A stretch of 64,000 nucleotides of DNA from the NCBI GenBank assembly GCA_002483085.1, contig DLHF01000073.1, positions 1 to 64,000 on the forward strand. Reading direction: 5' to 3'. The position numbers and the translations under genes were made by a program. Position 1 is the first letter of the stretch; each line of letters starts with the position of its first letter. The notes beneath the pieces were generated by a model that saw nothing but the letters and a program-made list of their open reading frames with translations, was not told the origin of the DNA and ran no database searches. Positions 1 to 9,773 of this stretch are shown in pieces. Origin of the DNA: Ignavibacteria bacterium UBA7675 (GTDB lineage: Bacteria > Bacteroidota > Ignavibacteria > Kapaibacteriales > UB7675).

Positions 1-732
1 TGGTTCTCCCCCGATGGAAACTATATTCTCTACTCCAAGGGAGGAAGCATGAAATTGCGCCGAACTGGCGACAGCACCCTTGTCCACCAATGGAGTCATG
101 CCTTCGGGGCATGTGTTGCTACGCCCGATGCAAGCCTCTGCATTGCCAATATCGGGCCAATCGGACTTGGGGTCTTTGATACACTCCATGAGCAGCCCAT
201 TGATACTCTTCGATCTGGGTATGGCGACCATAATCCTGGTTTCGCTGCTGTACGTATCACGGCAGGTGGAAAGTACCTTGTAACATCCGGTGAGCAAAAA
301 ATAAAGATATGGGACATGGACTCTCGTTCAGTACTACGGGAGTACCCTGGGGCAGAGGGAATATCCATTTCACCAGATTCTGCATTTATTGTTACGGCTG
401 GGGCTGGAGCTGGTGTTGTCCGCCTCTACCGCTTCAACACGACCACCACAGATGTACAACAGCAGCAGCAGGAAGCTTCTGCGCTACGAGTGCTGCCAAA
501 CCCTACAGAAACCAACCCGATGATGCTCTTTTCCCTCCATTCAACACAACGTGTTGAGATCGACCTGATCGACGCAACTGGACAGGTCGTGTACGCTCTA
601 CCGGAGCAGATACTTCAGGCAGGCGAGCACACGATACCGCTTGCGGTGGAACAACTGCCGTCCGGCATCTACTTTTGTCGGCTCCGAAACGGCAAGACAG
701 TGCAAACTGCACAGTTCCTGATAGCGCGATAA
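1..732 (+). CDS. WD40-like propeller protein with C-terminal T9SS sorting domain (5' end outside window)
   Basis: The frame is open from base 1 and the first residues read as a propeller blade (WFSPDGNYILYS), so the gene starts upstream of the window. The visible 243 residues contain further blade motifs such as GISISPDSAFIVTAG and KIKIWDMDSRSV, typical of WD40 or quinoprotein-like propellers. After a Gln-rich linker, roughly the last 80 residues form a type A T9SS sorting domain, with LRVLPNPTETNPM, then a beta-sandwich and a PSGIYFCRL strand. Known family behaviour: the domain directs secretion across the outer membrane and is cleaved on attachment. The substrate or function of the propeller is not evident. 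The next gene starts 62 bases downstream on the same strand. Confidence 0.85.
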   Translation, partial: WFSPDGNYILYSKGGSMKLRRTGDSTLVHQWSHAFGACVATPDASLCIANIGPIGLGVFDTLHEQPIDTLRSGYGDHNPGFAAVRITAGGKYLVTSGEQKIKIWDMDSRSVLREYPGAEGISISPDSAFIVTAGAGAGVVRLYRFNTTTTDVQQQQQEASALRVLPNPTETNPMMLFSLHSTQRVEIDLIDATGQVVYALPEQILQAGEHTIPLAVEQLPSGIYFCRLRNGKTVQTAQFLIAR

Positions 733-794
733 TGACACACTGACCCTATTACTTACTCATCGCATTTTTCCACCTCTTATCAAGGAGCATTTCC

Positions 795-3700
795 ATGCGC
801 CCCATAACTTTTATTGTCCTTTTTTTTCTATTCTTTTGTTGCTCTTTACACGCACAACAGAGAGAACCTTCCTCATTCGATTTTTCCACCTCTGCATCAG
901 TAATTTCCACAAATGCCGGAGTAAACATCATAGCTCGCGGTTGGAACTGGGGATCCGTTCACCGTGAAGTAAGTGAGGCCATGAAGGTCGAATTTGAACA
1001 CGGCGGGAATATTACTGACAACAAACCCACAGGAATGAACCTCATTGTTCCCCCCGCAGGACTCGGCGGGAATAAGGACGACAATGTCGTTATACAGGGA
1101 CTGGCTATGCACTACAACCCCGCAGCAACAACCGAAGAAGTTGCGGCCACGAATGCGACAGGCCGATATACTCTGCCCCTGTCCGGCGATAATACGGGCG
1201 CGGCTTTCGGCTTTCTCTACCGCGCTCGCGGCACCATAGCTACTATCGACGGCAGTCCGCGATTCCGCCTCCTGACTACCGATGTATCAACAACAACAGG
1301 GACTCTGGTGCTCGACAAACCCTGGCCGAACGATGAATTGCGACGGTTTGACAGGCTCAACCCTCGATCAACAACAGCATCATTACTTCCAGAAAAAAGC
1401 GGCGACAGATGGTATCTCAGCATTAATCTACGTCCTCTCAATCCTGCCGACGGCGTTGGTGACGACGAGGTCATCCTGAAAATACGAATTCCCGCTCTTG
1501 TCGATCTGTATTCAACAACAGCGATGGCACAGCACGTGATTGTCTTTGAGCCGAGCAATAACCCTGCGATTGCAACCTTGGCAAATGTCCATACAGTACT
1601 ATACGACAACCGCAGCAGCACGCCATCTTCAGCCAACTTTCGCGGAAGAGCCTACTACTGGACTCCACCTGGCGGAGAGAGCACAACATTCTTTATCACA
1701 AGAAAGATGCTTTCTCGTTCCTCCCACCCCGATTCGCTGGATATGACTGTGTCGGCTTTTTTTACTCTAAATAGACTAAATATTTTTGCTTCTAATCCTT
1801 ATGATCTCGGCCAAACCTCAAAAAACTCCAACGACTACAATGCTATTATGCAGACTGGCATAGAGGTAGAGTACTGCGGAAAGTCCCCGATAGCGATCTC
1901 GTGGATACGCTTTGAAACAGAATACGGGCAGGAATACTTCCGGGGTAAATACGACGCTGAAATTCGGAATAACCTCCAGACACTTCTCAATGACTTTAAG
2001 AACCCATTAAAGAACCCATCGGGGTGCAAGCTCTTCCGTTTTTATGGGCTGGACGAAGCGCCACCCATGCAATTTTGGGCTATGCGTTATTTCAACCGCG
2101 TTACTGGAGGGCTGGCACTCACCGAACTCGGCACTGACTACGCACCGCATTATCGACATATTGTACAACCGGCAGAGTACTGGACGGGTGGTGCCATAGC
2201 AGGCGATGCTCAGTCCTCTGCTCCCTATATTGCCTATGGCGCAAGTGATTATGACGATGCCCCCTCAACACTCAAACCGCGCAGGCTTCTCATGCTCGGA
2301 TTCGGCTCTGGTTATATTGGTGACAAACGAAGTAATAAGATTACATACAGACACTACGACATGCGGGTGAAAGGTGACAATATCCATCTTGACGGAAGCT
2401 CCTTCCCAACCTATATAGAAACAATGGCAGATTCCAAAGGCAGCGCCTCAAAGATGACAGGAACCAGTATGGCTGCGTATATCTGGAGCTTGGAACGCAA
2501 CTATCCGCATAATCTCATCTTTTCACCGACACCCTGGTGGTCGCAAATATGGCAGTACAGCAACTGGGCGCTCAGCAGTTACTCTGTGACGAGTGGGACT
2601 GTTGACCAAACAGCCATGCTCAATGGAACCAGGCCTCAGACTGGGGAAGAGCTACGCGCTACGATGTGGTTGCCGATCTTGCTTGGAGCAAAGGGAGTCA
2701 TGTACTACCAAGAGTTAACATCAAAAATTGGAATATCTACCCAAGCTCAGTACGACCAAACGGCTTTTATTGGTCTGACAAGTGGCAATAACAGTGTTGC
2801 CGGCGTCACTGGTGCTTCTATTGTCACATCCAATACACTGCTTGGCGGTGATTTTATCGAATGTTCGACTACTGCCATACCCGGCGTTGATGGGTGGGTT
2901 GACTGGAGCGATGTGCGAGACCTATCAGAAATTGATCGATGGATACCACACATTTCCACACGTGCTACAGCACTCGGCGTACCTGCAAAACGACTTTATC
3001 TCGGGCGGGAGAGCGGCAGAAAAGTCGTGTATGAATTCAACAGATGGCTTGATGATACAGAGACAGAATTGACCACCCTTCGGCTGAAGGGTTGGCTCTG
3101 CAAACATTTCAGAACAACCGTAACAACGGCCAGCTTGGCTGATCTGACAGCGTTCAGCGAGCGGGTCTTACTCACAAGTACAGCAACCCAAACGCGCCAG
3201 ATCGGGCGAATTGATGGGTATGAAGCACCGGACTCAAGCATAGTTCATATTACCTATCTTGAACCACAAACCAACCCCGACAATAGATTTTACATCGGCA
3301 TACTCAATGGTAAGCTCGACCCCGTGGTGGTTGTCCCTACTACTGCAACTTTTACTATTAATGGCGTTACTGTTACAGGAACTTCCTATGGACATCCCAC
3401 TGCGGCTACCCTGACAACCATTGCCGCAGGAAAAGAATTCCGCTTCTTTAGCACCGCTGAGTTCGATGCGCTCTCGACTACAGCAACACCAGTGCCCGCA
3501 GGAAAACTCGGAATGTACTCCCAACTCGGCGCACGCGAAATTGCTATTCGGTTCAACTATAAAACAACCGACGAGGAATACCAGCTCCTGCGCGTTCAGC
3601 AAGTAGGAGGAGGGCTCGATACGGTCGTCGGCGAGGATTCTCGCCTGCCAGTGCTCTACAAGCCAGGGGAAGGAAAAATGTTTCGGGTGACTCCGCTGCC

Positions 3701-4883
3701 AGTCAATACAAAACCGACAGGCGAGCTCGCTTACTCAAATCAGAGAAAAATAGTCGTCTTCCCAAAACAAGGCTCGGCCAATCAATTCTACTATCACATG
3801 GTCTACGAGCGAACAAAACTCGGGCGCACGTCGGTCTACTATCGGCGTAGTAAAGTTGTCACCAGTGCTACTATCAGCGAAAATATCAACTGGGAGTCTG
3901 AAACAGTCTTGCGCGGTACAACCGCTACGGGATCCGACTGTATGCACCCCGCTCTTGTGGTTCGCAATAATAGCGCCGGAGTTCCTACTGTGTACGCGGT
4001 CTATGGATGTACAGGAGCAACAACTCCAGCCGGAAGTATTGCCATCGTAGAAAATATGTTTCCTGCTGAAGCAGCCATTATGACTAGCACAACGGGGACT
4101 GTCATAGGAACGATCTCCGGGGTGACATCTCTTACCGACTGGGGAACGCCTGCCATTTCTGCCATAGCATCGGGAAATTTCTACTGCTGGCCAACCACGT
4201 CCCCGGGAATTGTTGTAGGCTACCGAGCTACGACCGCAACAACGCAGTCTCTTACATCGCTTGGAAGTGTACGCTGGGCGGCCACCAGCAACACGTGCCA
4301 GCATCCTTCGATGAACACCTATTCCCGCGTCGCTTCCGGCGAAAAAGAGTCCGCTTTAGTTTGGCAGGAAGATGGACAGGTGTACTATGCTTTGCCCTAT
4401 CTCGATGGGTCCTCAAGCATTCGGTTTCGAGACTTAGCTTTTATTACCACCATCAGCCCTCAGCTCAATGCCAGCAGAAACGCCATGAGGCTCAGCGACA
4501 ATGCCTGTACGTCGTTCAATAGATTCCCCGTTGTCTACAGGGCAATCGAAACCGGGAACGCAAACAACGACGGGAAATCCAGAACCATAGATCGTGTCTT
4601 CTGGGAAACCTACAGCAATAATTTCTCTCCGAGGTACCGATTGGGGCATGCTCGTGTGGATTTCATTGTTCAGTTTGGGAGTTCTCCTGTTTCTGGGGGA
4701 ACAGTTTCTCGTTCCCACAGCATTCTCGCTTATAATAAGCGCGTAGGACAGCCCGACCTCGCTCAGGGAGTGATCAACTATGCGGTTACACCGGGAATTG
4801 GATCGCTCAATAAAAGTGATAGCGCCTATGTGCTCAATTGTGTCACCTCGCCTGCTGCACCCGACCATCAAGCCAATATCTAG
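795..4883 (+). CDS. Giant secreted protein, N-terminal part, ended by an in-frame TAG
   Basis: A 1362-residue product starting with a signal peptide (about residues 1-20, ending SLHAQQ). AAGGAG lies 8 bases before the ATG. The middle part has a stretch (about residues 560-660) with LGAKGVMYYQE and many Trp/Tyr that resembles a TIM-barrel glycosidase fold. The later part looks like a sialidase-type or other beta-propeller (VYYRRSKVV, ALVWQEDGQVYYA). Neither assignment is firm. The TAG at 4881-4883 is in the same frame as the 4884-5906 continuation, which carries the T9SS sorting domain. As read, this product would be exported to the periplasm but would lack the signal for T9SS. The intact form would be about 1703 residues. 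Confidence 0.8.
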   Translation: MRPITFIVLFFLFFCCSLHAQQREPSSFDFSTSASVISTNAGVNIIARGWNWGSVHREVSEAMKVEFEHGGNITDNKPTGMNLIVPPAGLGGNKDDNVVIQGLAMHYNPAATTEEVAATNATGRYTLPLSGDNTGAAFGFLYRARGTIATIDGSPRFRLLTTDVSTTTGTLVLDKPWPNDELRRFDRLNPRSTTASLLPEKSGDRWYLSINLRPLNPADGVGDDEVILKIRIPALVDLYSTTAMAQHVIVFEPSNNPAIATLANVHTVLYDNRSSTPSSANFRGRAYYWTPPGGESTTFFITRKMLSRSSHPDSLDMTVSAFFTLNRLNIFASNPYDLGQTSKNSNDYNAIMQTGIEVEYCGKSPIAISWIRFETEYGQEYFRGKYDAEIRNNLQTLLNDFKNPLKNPSGCKLFRFYGLDEAPPMQFWAMRYFNRVTGGLALTELGTDYAPHYRHIVQPAEYWTGGAIAGDAQSSAPYIAYGASDYDDAPSTLKPRRLLMLGFGSGYIGDKRSNKITYRHYDMRVKGDNIHLDGSSFPTYIETMADSKGSASKMTGTSMAAYIWSLERNYPHNLIFSPTPWWSQIWQYSNWALSSYSVTSGTVDQTAMLNGTRPQTGEELRATMWLPILLGAKGVMYYQELTSKIGISTQAQYDQTAFIGLTSGNNSVAGVTGASIVTSNTLLGGDFIECSTTAIPGVDGWVDWSDVRDLSEIDRWIPHISTRATALGVPAKRLYLGRESGRKVVYEFNRWLDDTETELTTLRLKGWLCKHFRTTVTTASLADLTAFSERVLLTSTATQTRQIGRIDGYEAPDSSIVHITYLEPQTNPDNRFYIGILNGKLDPVVVVPTTATFTINGVTVTGTSYGHPTAATLTTIAAGKEFRFFSTAEFDALSTTATPVPAGKLGMYSQLGAREIAIRFNYKTTDEEYQLLRVQQVGGGLDTVVGEDSRLPVLYKPGEGKMFRVTPLPVNTKPTGELAYSNQRKIVVFPKQGSANQFYYHMVYERTKLGRTSVYYRRSKVVTSATISENINWESETVLRGTTATGSDCMHPALVVRNNSAGVPTVYAVYGCTGATTPAGSIAIVENMFPAEAAIMTSTTGTVIGTISGVTSLTDWGTPAISAIASGNFYCWPTTSPGIVVGYRATTATTQSLTSLGSVRWAATSNTCQHPSMNTYSRVASGEKESALVWQEDGQVYYALPYLDGSSSIRFRDLAFITTISPQLNASRNAMRLSDNACTSFNRFPVVYRAIETGNANNDGKSRTIDRVFWETYSNNFSPRYRLGHARVDFIVQFGSSPVSGGTVSRSHSILAYNKRVGQPDLAQGVINYAVTPGIGSLNKSDSAYVLNCVTSPAAPDHQANI

Positions 4884-5906
4884 CATATACCTCTCAACTA
4901 CTGGAGCAACCTACAGCCTGGTGTTGCCCGGGTGCAAAAACAGGGAGTGCTCACATTTAAGGGACAATACCCACATCTGGCCGCTATGCCTGTGCTCCAA
5001 TCCTATCACGCTTGGAAAGACAACCGCAGAATTTTTCAACAAACACCGCTTCCATCCATTGCTACAAGCGCCCAAGAATATTATAAAACTGCAATGGATG
5101 CCGGATCGTATCTCACCACGCATCTGTTCACCAAAGAGTGCTCACAGTACCAGCTCCTCTATATCTATGTCGAACGTGCTGCTATGGAGCCATCGACTCT
5201 ATTATTGCAATCGTCTGGAATAATTCAAGTGCAAAACGACGTTGCTCCATCTCGGCTTGTCTCCTACCCCGACACGCTCAAAAGCGACTGGTTTGTGGTC
5301 GACAACAACGCAAACATTACTCTTGCTGCCTTGGGAAATGACACATCCTTTACCAAACTCGATATTGTGAAGCGAAGCGATGGGTCGAGGCAACAGATAC
5401 CACTGAGAATAACCACGGATTCGCTCGCCGCTGAAATACTCTACACGCTTACCAGCGGCGGAGGAAATGAATACAGATTGGAGTTCTACAAAACCGACTC
5501 CCTTGCCGTCTTTGCCGAACAGCTCATCCTTGGAGAGATTCCGATAGAGGACACCTCTGGAGTTCATAAAGCTGGGACAAGAAAGGTGATCGACCTCGCT
5601 CCGCCGACCGATAGCAGCCCTCTCCACATTGCCGTCTACCCCAACCCAGCCGATGAGACAATCTTTATCAATGTTTCTGTCGGCCACGGAGCAACTCCGC
5701 GAACAGAACATCAGGCCGAAACCCTGACTGTTTCAGTCCTGAATGTCCTCGGAGAAGTGCTCTACCGCGTGCAAACACCCGGTGGAACTGCTGTACAGAT
5801 GGACACCTCTACCTTACCGGTCGGAGTTTATTCGGTGAGAGTTGAAGCACCCGGAGCAGCGTTCTCCCAAACCTACAGCACAACATCCTTTGTCATTACC
5901 CGATAG
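4884..5906 (+). pseudogene. C-terminal part of the giant secreted protein after the TAG, with T9SS sorting domain
   Basis: This stretch continues the 795-4883 frame without a shift for about 340 codons. It reads HIPLNYWSNLQPG immediately after the TAG. The last 90 residues are a T9SS type A sorting domain (IAVYPNPADETIFINVS, then VGVYSVRVEAP and a final FVITR). The first alternative starts (GTG at 4932, later ATGs) have no convincing ribosome binding site, and no signal peptide follows them. It therefore looks like the detached tail of one gene, not an independent gene. Possible explanations are a nonsense mutation, an assembly or sequencing error, or amber readthrough. TAG acts as a normal stop elsewhere in the window, for example in flgK and the GT4 gene. 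Confidence 0.8.
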
Positions 5907-5953
5907 GCAACTGGAAAACCAGCAAGCAGGTACGCAAAGAGCCGCCAGATGGG

Positions 5954-6015
5954 GCGGGTGTGGGGGCGGTGTAGGGGCGGTGCTTGAACCGCCCCTACAC
6001 CGCCCCTACACCCGC
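5954..6015. repeat. Long GC-rich palindrome with GCTTGA loop
   Basis: Two 28-base arms (5954-5981 and 5988-6015) are perfect complements except for one G/T pair, which would still pair as G-U in one RNA strand. The loop is GCTTGA. The arm contains the GGGGCGGTGTAGGGGCGG unit. It lies between two converging genes and touches the stop codon of the minus-strand glycosyltransferase, so it could end transcription from either side. A second palindrome with the same loop lies at 11164-11195, which suggests a dispersed family. Confidence 0.85.
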
Positions 6016-7217
6016 TATATATGATACAACAACCGCTCGTAGGTGTCGAGCATGATGCTTACGCTTTCGCGCCAGGAGAACTTGCTTTCTACGAACTTTC
6101 GGGCGCTGCGACCAGCTTCACGCGCCAGCTCGGGCTGCGACGAAAGCCCGGCAATGTGCCGCGCAAATTGTTCCGGCGTATCTGCCAGAAACATTCCTTC
6201 GCGTTCGGTGGCTCCAATGCCTTCAGCCGCAATTGATGTAGCAACTACCGGCAGTTCCATCGCCATTGCTTCGAGAATTTTTATACGCATTCCCCCGCCC
6301 ACAAACAGCGGCGCTACGTAGATACCCGCTCCGCTGAAGTACGGAACAACGCTTTCTACAAAGCCCTTTACATCCACATCCCTGCGGTTGAGCGAGGTAA
6401 GGCGCTCGGGCGCATTTTTCCCCAAGAGCGACAAATGCACGGCGGGTTGCTCGCGCTGCACAAGCGGCAGCACCTTGTCGATAAGCCACACGACGCCGTC
6501 TACATTGTGCACCCAATCGTAGGTAGTAGCAAGAATAAGCTCGTGCGAGTCGCGTGGCCTGCCGTCCGGCTTCCACTCCTCGATATTTACTCCCGCTGTG
6601 GCTGTTACATATTTCCCTTTTGGCGCCATAGTGCGCGCGCGTTCGGCATCGGTATCGGCTATAGGAAAACACGTCCAGAACTTCGGGTACATTTCTGTTT
6701 CGTAGCGCCGCAGTTTTGCAGCCTGCAATTGCAGATACCACCGCGCTGGCGACCACACAGCAAAGCGCTCGGCATAGCGCTGCCAGATAAGCCACTCTAC
6801 ATTGTGAAGCCGCAAGCCCGACGGCATGCCTGTGCGCTGTGCGGCGTGCAAAGCCAGCGGGATCATCGAGGAATGATCGGCGTGAATACAGTCGAAGGAG
6901 TATTTTTCACAAAGTGCTTCGAGCGCAGCAAACGCGGGTGGGCGCACAAATTTGTGTACGTACAGCGGCAGCGGCGACAACAGCGAGCGCAGAATATTTA
7001 CCGGCGAGTTGGTAATGTCTTGCTTGATCACCGTAACAGATGCAGCCCATCGCTTTGCTTCTGCCAAGCGCGGCTCGCCGACCTCTGCAGACGAAAAAGC
7101 CAGCAGATGCACTTCGTGTCCCATCTCCGCAGCATGCCGCGTAATATTGCCAATGCTTATTTTTCCGCCGTCGGTCATCGGAAACGGAAACTGAGGAGCA
7201 AGTTGCAAAATAGTCAC
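6015..7217 (-). CDS. Glycosyltransferase family 4 (GT-B fold)
   Basis: The product is 400 residues when started at the GTG at 7217, which follows GGGAGG by 5 bases and overlaps the TGA of the upstream glycosyltransferase (GTGA). A longer reading starting at 7358 would be out of place inside that gene. The N-terminus has the GT-B pattern LAPQFPFPMTDGGKI. The C-terminal nucleotide-sugar site has GGGMRIKILEAMAMELPVVA with the paired acidic residues of GT4 retaining enzymes. It probably transfers a sugar to a lipid-linked or surface glycan in the cytoplasm. The donor and acceptor cannot be read from sequence. The neighbouring GT2 and Wzy-like genes point to an exopolysaccharide or O-antigen locus. 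Confidence 0.88.
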   Translation of the reverse strand: MTILQLAPQFPFPMTDGGKISIGNITRHAAEMGHEVHLLAFSSAEVGEPRLAEAKRWAASVTVIKQDITNSPVNILRSLLSPLPLYVHKFVRPPAFAALEALCEKYSFDCIHADHSSMIPLALHAAQRTGMPSGLRLHNVEWLIWQRYAERFAVWSPARWYLQLQAAKLRRYETEMYPKFWTCFPIADTDAERARTMAPKGKYVTATAGVNIEEWKPDGRPRDSHELILATTYDWVHNVDGVVWLIDKVLPLVQREQPAVHLSLLGKNAPERLTSLNRRDVDVKGFVESVVPYFSGAGIYVAPLFVGGGMRIKILEAMAMELPVVATSIAAEGIGATEREGMFLADTPEQFARHIAGLSSQPELAREAGRSARKFVESKFSWRESVSIMLDTYERLLYHI

Positions 7218-8158
7218 GACAACCTCCCGCGCCGCAGACTGCGCCCCACTGCCGTAACGAGATAGCGCACAATGGGCATCACAACCCCTTTGCCAAGCGT
7301 TACATCGCGTAGTTTTTCCGAAGGAATGACGCGGCGCTCTTTTCGCCATGCCCGGCACATTTCCATTGCCATGCCGAATTGTATTTCGAGCACGGCAGCG
7401 GGTTCATTCAGGTGGCGCAAGCTGATAAGCGAATACACAACCCAGTACACAACCGAACGACCCAAAGCGCGAAAGAGCGGAAAATACCGCCATGTGTAGC
7501 GCATGATATTTTTTGCTGCGAGAATACGCCGCTCTACCTGCACCCGCTCGCGCGGCGATCCAAAATGCAGCGTGCGGATGTCGGGAAAATATCGCACGCT
7601 GAACCCCGCTGCAATGGCGCGCGTGCACAAGTCCATTTCCTCGTAGATAAAGGTGTCCCAGAATCCGCCTATGGTGTCGAGCACCTCGCGGCGGACAGCG
7701 GCGCCAGTGCCGTGAAAATTATTCGTTACAAATCCATCGGCGGGCACAGCCGTTTTGTCGACATCAAACGGATGCCAGTGGTACACCCTGCCTCCGTCGT
7801 TCATTTCGATGTCTTCAGTACCGAGAATGTGCACATGCGGAAAGCGTGTAAAGATTTCTACAACACGTTCAAATGCCGTCGTGTCTTCGGGATAGGAATC
7901 GTTGTTGGAGAGCCACACGATATCGCCCCGCGAGCGCTCAAAGCCGATGTTAATGGCATGCGTGCCCATGTTGTATGGCAACCATTCGTAGAACACATCG
8001 GGAAATTCGCTCGCCATCATCTCCCGCGTGCCATCGCGCGAACCATTGTCGATAATCACGAGCTCTACGCGAAGATGTGTCTGCCGCTGGTAGGCCAGCA
8101 GAGTTTCGCGCAATTCATCTTTCCTGTTAATCGTTGCAATGACGACACTGATGAGCAT
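7214..8158 (-). CDS. Glycosyltransferase family 2
   Basis: A 314-residue GT-A enzyme. The N-terminus SVVIATINRKDELRETLLAY and LVIIDNGSRDGT form the nucleotide-sugar binding half. WLSNNDSYPE carries the position of the usual DxD metal site as NND, as in rhamnosyltransferase-like GT2 proteins. A later YEEMDLCTRA supplies the catalytic acidic residues (ED-type motif). The C-terminal third is amphipathic and may lie on the membrane. Its stop codon overlaps the GTG start of the downstream GT4 gene by four bases, which implies translational coupling. It follows the Wzy-like gene with a gap of 41 bases. Confidence 0.9.
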   Translation of the reverse strand: MLISVVIATINRKDELRETLLAYQRQTHLRVELVIIDNGSRDGTREMMASEFPDVFYEWLPYNMGTHAINIGFERSRGDIVWLSNNDSYPEDTTAFERVVEIFTRFPHVHILGTEDIEMNDGGRVYHWHPFDVDKTAVPADGFVTNNFHGTGAAVRREVLDTIGGFWDTFIYEEMDLCTRAIAAGFSVRYFPDIRTLHFGSPRERVQVERRILAAKNIMRYTWRYFPLFRALGRSVVYWVVYSLISLRHLNEPAAVLEIQFGMAMEMCRAWRKERRVIPSEKLRDVTLGKGVVMPIVRYLVTAVGRSLRRGRLS

Positions 8159-8199
8159 GGGTTATACAACACTGAAGGTTCAACACTGTAAATAGACTG

Positions 8200-9693
8200 C
8201 TACGACATGTGCTCGTCGTGCAGGCGCACTGGTGCCATTCCAAGCGCACGGCCAGCTATATCGCGAAGAGGCGTTCGCACAAGATACACTTCTGCAAAAG
8301 GCAGCCCGCTCTCGCGCCGAGCGGCATTGGCAACTATAAAAACAAGACCTATCCATTGCCAGAACGCCGAACCGACAAAGCCATTGCCAGTAAAGTTCAG
8401 GAACAAAAACAGTCCAAACAGATATGGCAGCACACCGAGCAGGCGCGAAAGTTCTTCGGAGAAAAGGTGTCGCCGCCGATACCAATACAGAGTCATCGCG
8501 AACATCGAGCCGAGAAAAAATATCAATGTCAGAAATCCGATTGTTCCTGTTTCGGCAAGCACAGTGGAATAGGTAGAAATCGAAAACCACACGTCGGCAC
8601 GCCGAGCAGGTAGCGAGGACGCAAAGCGCCCCAGCCCTACGCCATTCACCGGGTAATATTCCCACACATCAGCACTTAAAGCGATAGACTCCGACCGGCT
8701 TACAAACGATTCGCCAGAAGTATGCTCGCCATACGGGTTGCTGCCGTATTCAATGATACCGATAATGCGCTTTCCAAATAGCTCTAATATACTGACCTTG
8801 GTAATCGGTGCTACAAGCACGTCGATCACCGACAGGCACAGCACCACAACAACGGCTCCATAAATAATTTTCCCTACGCGCTTTCCGCGTTCTAACAAAA
8901 ACACCATCCCGCACATGATTACCACTCCGAGCACTCCGGTAAGCGAGAACGTAAGGAACAGTGCGCCGATATACAAGAGAAAGAACAGCCAGTTGGCTGC
9001 TGCCGAAGGAACAAACATCCGGCTATTCTGCAAATACGGTATGCCGAGAAACACCATAAAGTACGTTGTAAACGCTGCAAGTACCGATGGCTCGCTGAAA
9101 ATAGATGTAGCTCGGTAAAAGTTCTGAAAGTTCAAAGCGAGCTGCTGGGTTGCGGCATCCCCTTCTACAGATTTGCGGAGCGAAAGCGAGACGTTGTTCA
9201 GCTCTACCCATGCAAAGGGAAGATCGAGCGCCCGCGCTACAACTTGGTATATACCATACGCTGTTACCAATCCCCCTATAATGACAAAGGCACGCATCAC
9301 TGCCGATACAGCCGCAGGCTTTTCTTGCCGCCCGGCTGCAATCACTGCAAATAACCACGCATAAAAAAAATGCGCCGATGTCTTTGCAAATTGCGTCATA
9401 CCATCCCCTTCTATTACCGGCGTTATACCGGAAAGCAGAATGGCCGGAAGCAATCCGAGCAGTCCCATTAATGGCAGGTTGGCAGTGTATCGCAATGGCT
9501 CGCCGTCCCAGATCATGCGCTTTGCAACAATCAGATAAAACAGGCACAGCAAGGCGTCGTTGAGACCGAAGCCGTATGTCGACAACGAAAACAACTGGAA
9601 GCCCCCGAGGAGCATGGAAAGAAACAACGATACGTAGAGTACGGTCATGGTATTTGACAAATGCGGAAGCCGAACGAAGGCCACAAGATACAA
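8200..9693 (-). CDS. O-antigen ligase/polymerase (Wzy/WaaL-like) membrane protein
   Basis: A 497-residue polytopic membrane protein with about 10-12 hydrophobic segments. Between later segments lies a large periplasmic loop with SRSESIALSADVWEYYPVNG followed by VGLGRF, the family pattern R...W....(H/Y)P..G.G.G.F. Such enzymes polymerise or ligate lipid-linked glycans on the periplasmic side. The start given is TTG, 6 bases after AGGAG. An ATG 15 codons in (9648) is an alternative start but lacks a good ribosome binding site. It is first in the minus-strand run with GT2 and GT4. Ligase and polymerase cannot be separated from sequence alone. Confidence 0.83.
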   Translation of the reverse strand: MYLVAFVRLPHLSNTMTVLYVSLFLSMLLGGFQLFSLSTYGFGLNDALLCLFYLIVAKRMIWDGEPLRYTANLPLMGLLGLLPAILLSGITPVIEGDGMTQFAKTSAHFFYAWLFAVIAAGRQEKPAAVSAVMRAFVIIGGLVTAYGIYQVVARALDLPFAWVELNNVSLSLRKSVEGDAATQQLALNFQNFYRATSIFSEPSVLAAFTTYFMVFLGIPYLQNSRMFVPSAAANWLFFLLYIGALFLTFSLTGVLGVVIMCGMVFLLERGKRVGKIIYGAVVVVLCLSVIDVLVAPITKVSILELFGKRIIGIIEYGSNPYGEHTSGESFVSRSESIALSADVWEYYPVNGVGLGRFASSLPARRADVWFSISTYSTVLAETGTIGFLTLIFFLGSMFAMTLYWYRRRHLFSEELSRLLGVLPYLFGLFLFLNFTGNGFVGSAFWQWIGLVFIVANAARRESGLPFAEVYLVRTPLRDIAGRALGMAPVRLHDEHMS

Positions 9694-9773
9694 GTTTTTC
9701 TCCTGTCGTCCGAACTTTTCTTCTGCTCGCGAGCTCTCCTAATCTGTGGCAGTATCTCTGTTCTTATACAGGA

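Noticed and set aside
3735..4304. Minus-strand open frame of 189 codons inside the giant T9SS gene
   Set aside because: It is antisense to a well-supported secreted protein, Cys/Ser/Arg-rich and without domain character.
795..4883. Naming the giant protein a glycoside hydrolase
   Set aside because: Only a few motifs hint at a TIM-barrel or sialidase-like propeller, and catalytic residues cannot be shown.
4932..5906. Treating the post-TAG part as an independent gene
   Set aside because: The frame is continuous across the TAG, no good start or signal peptide is present, and the T9SS domain belongs to the upstream protein.
7218..7358. N-terminal extension of the GT4 protein
   Set aside because: It lies inside the GT2 gene in another frame, while the GTG at 7217 has a ribosome binding site and matches the family start.
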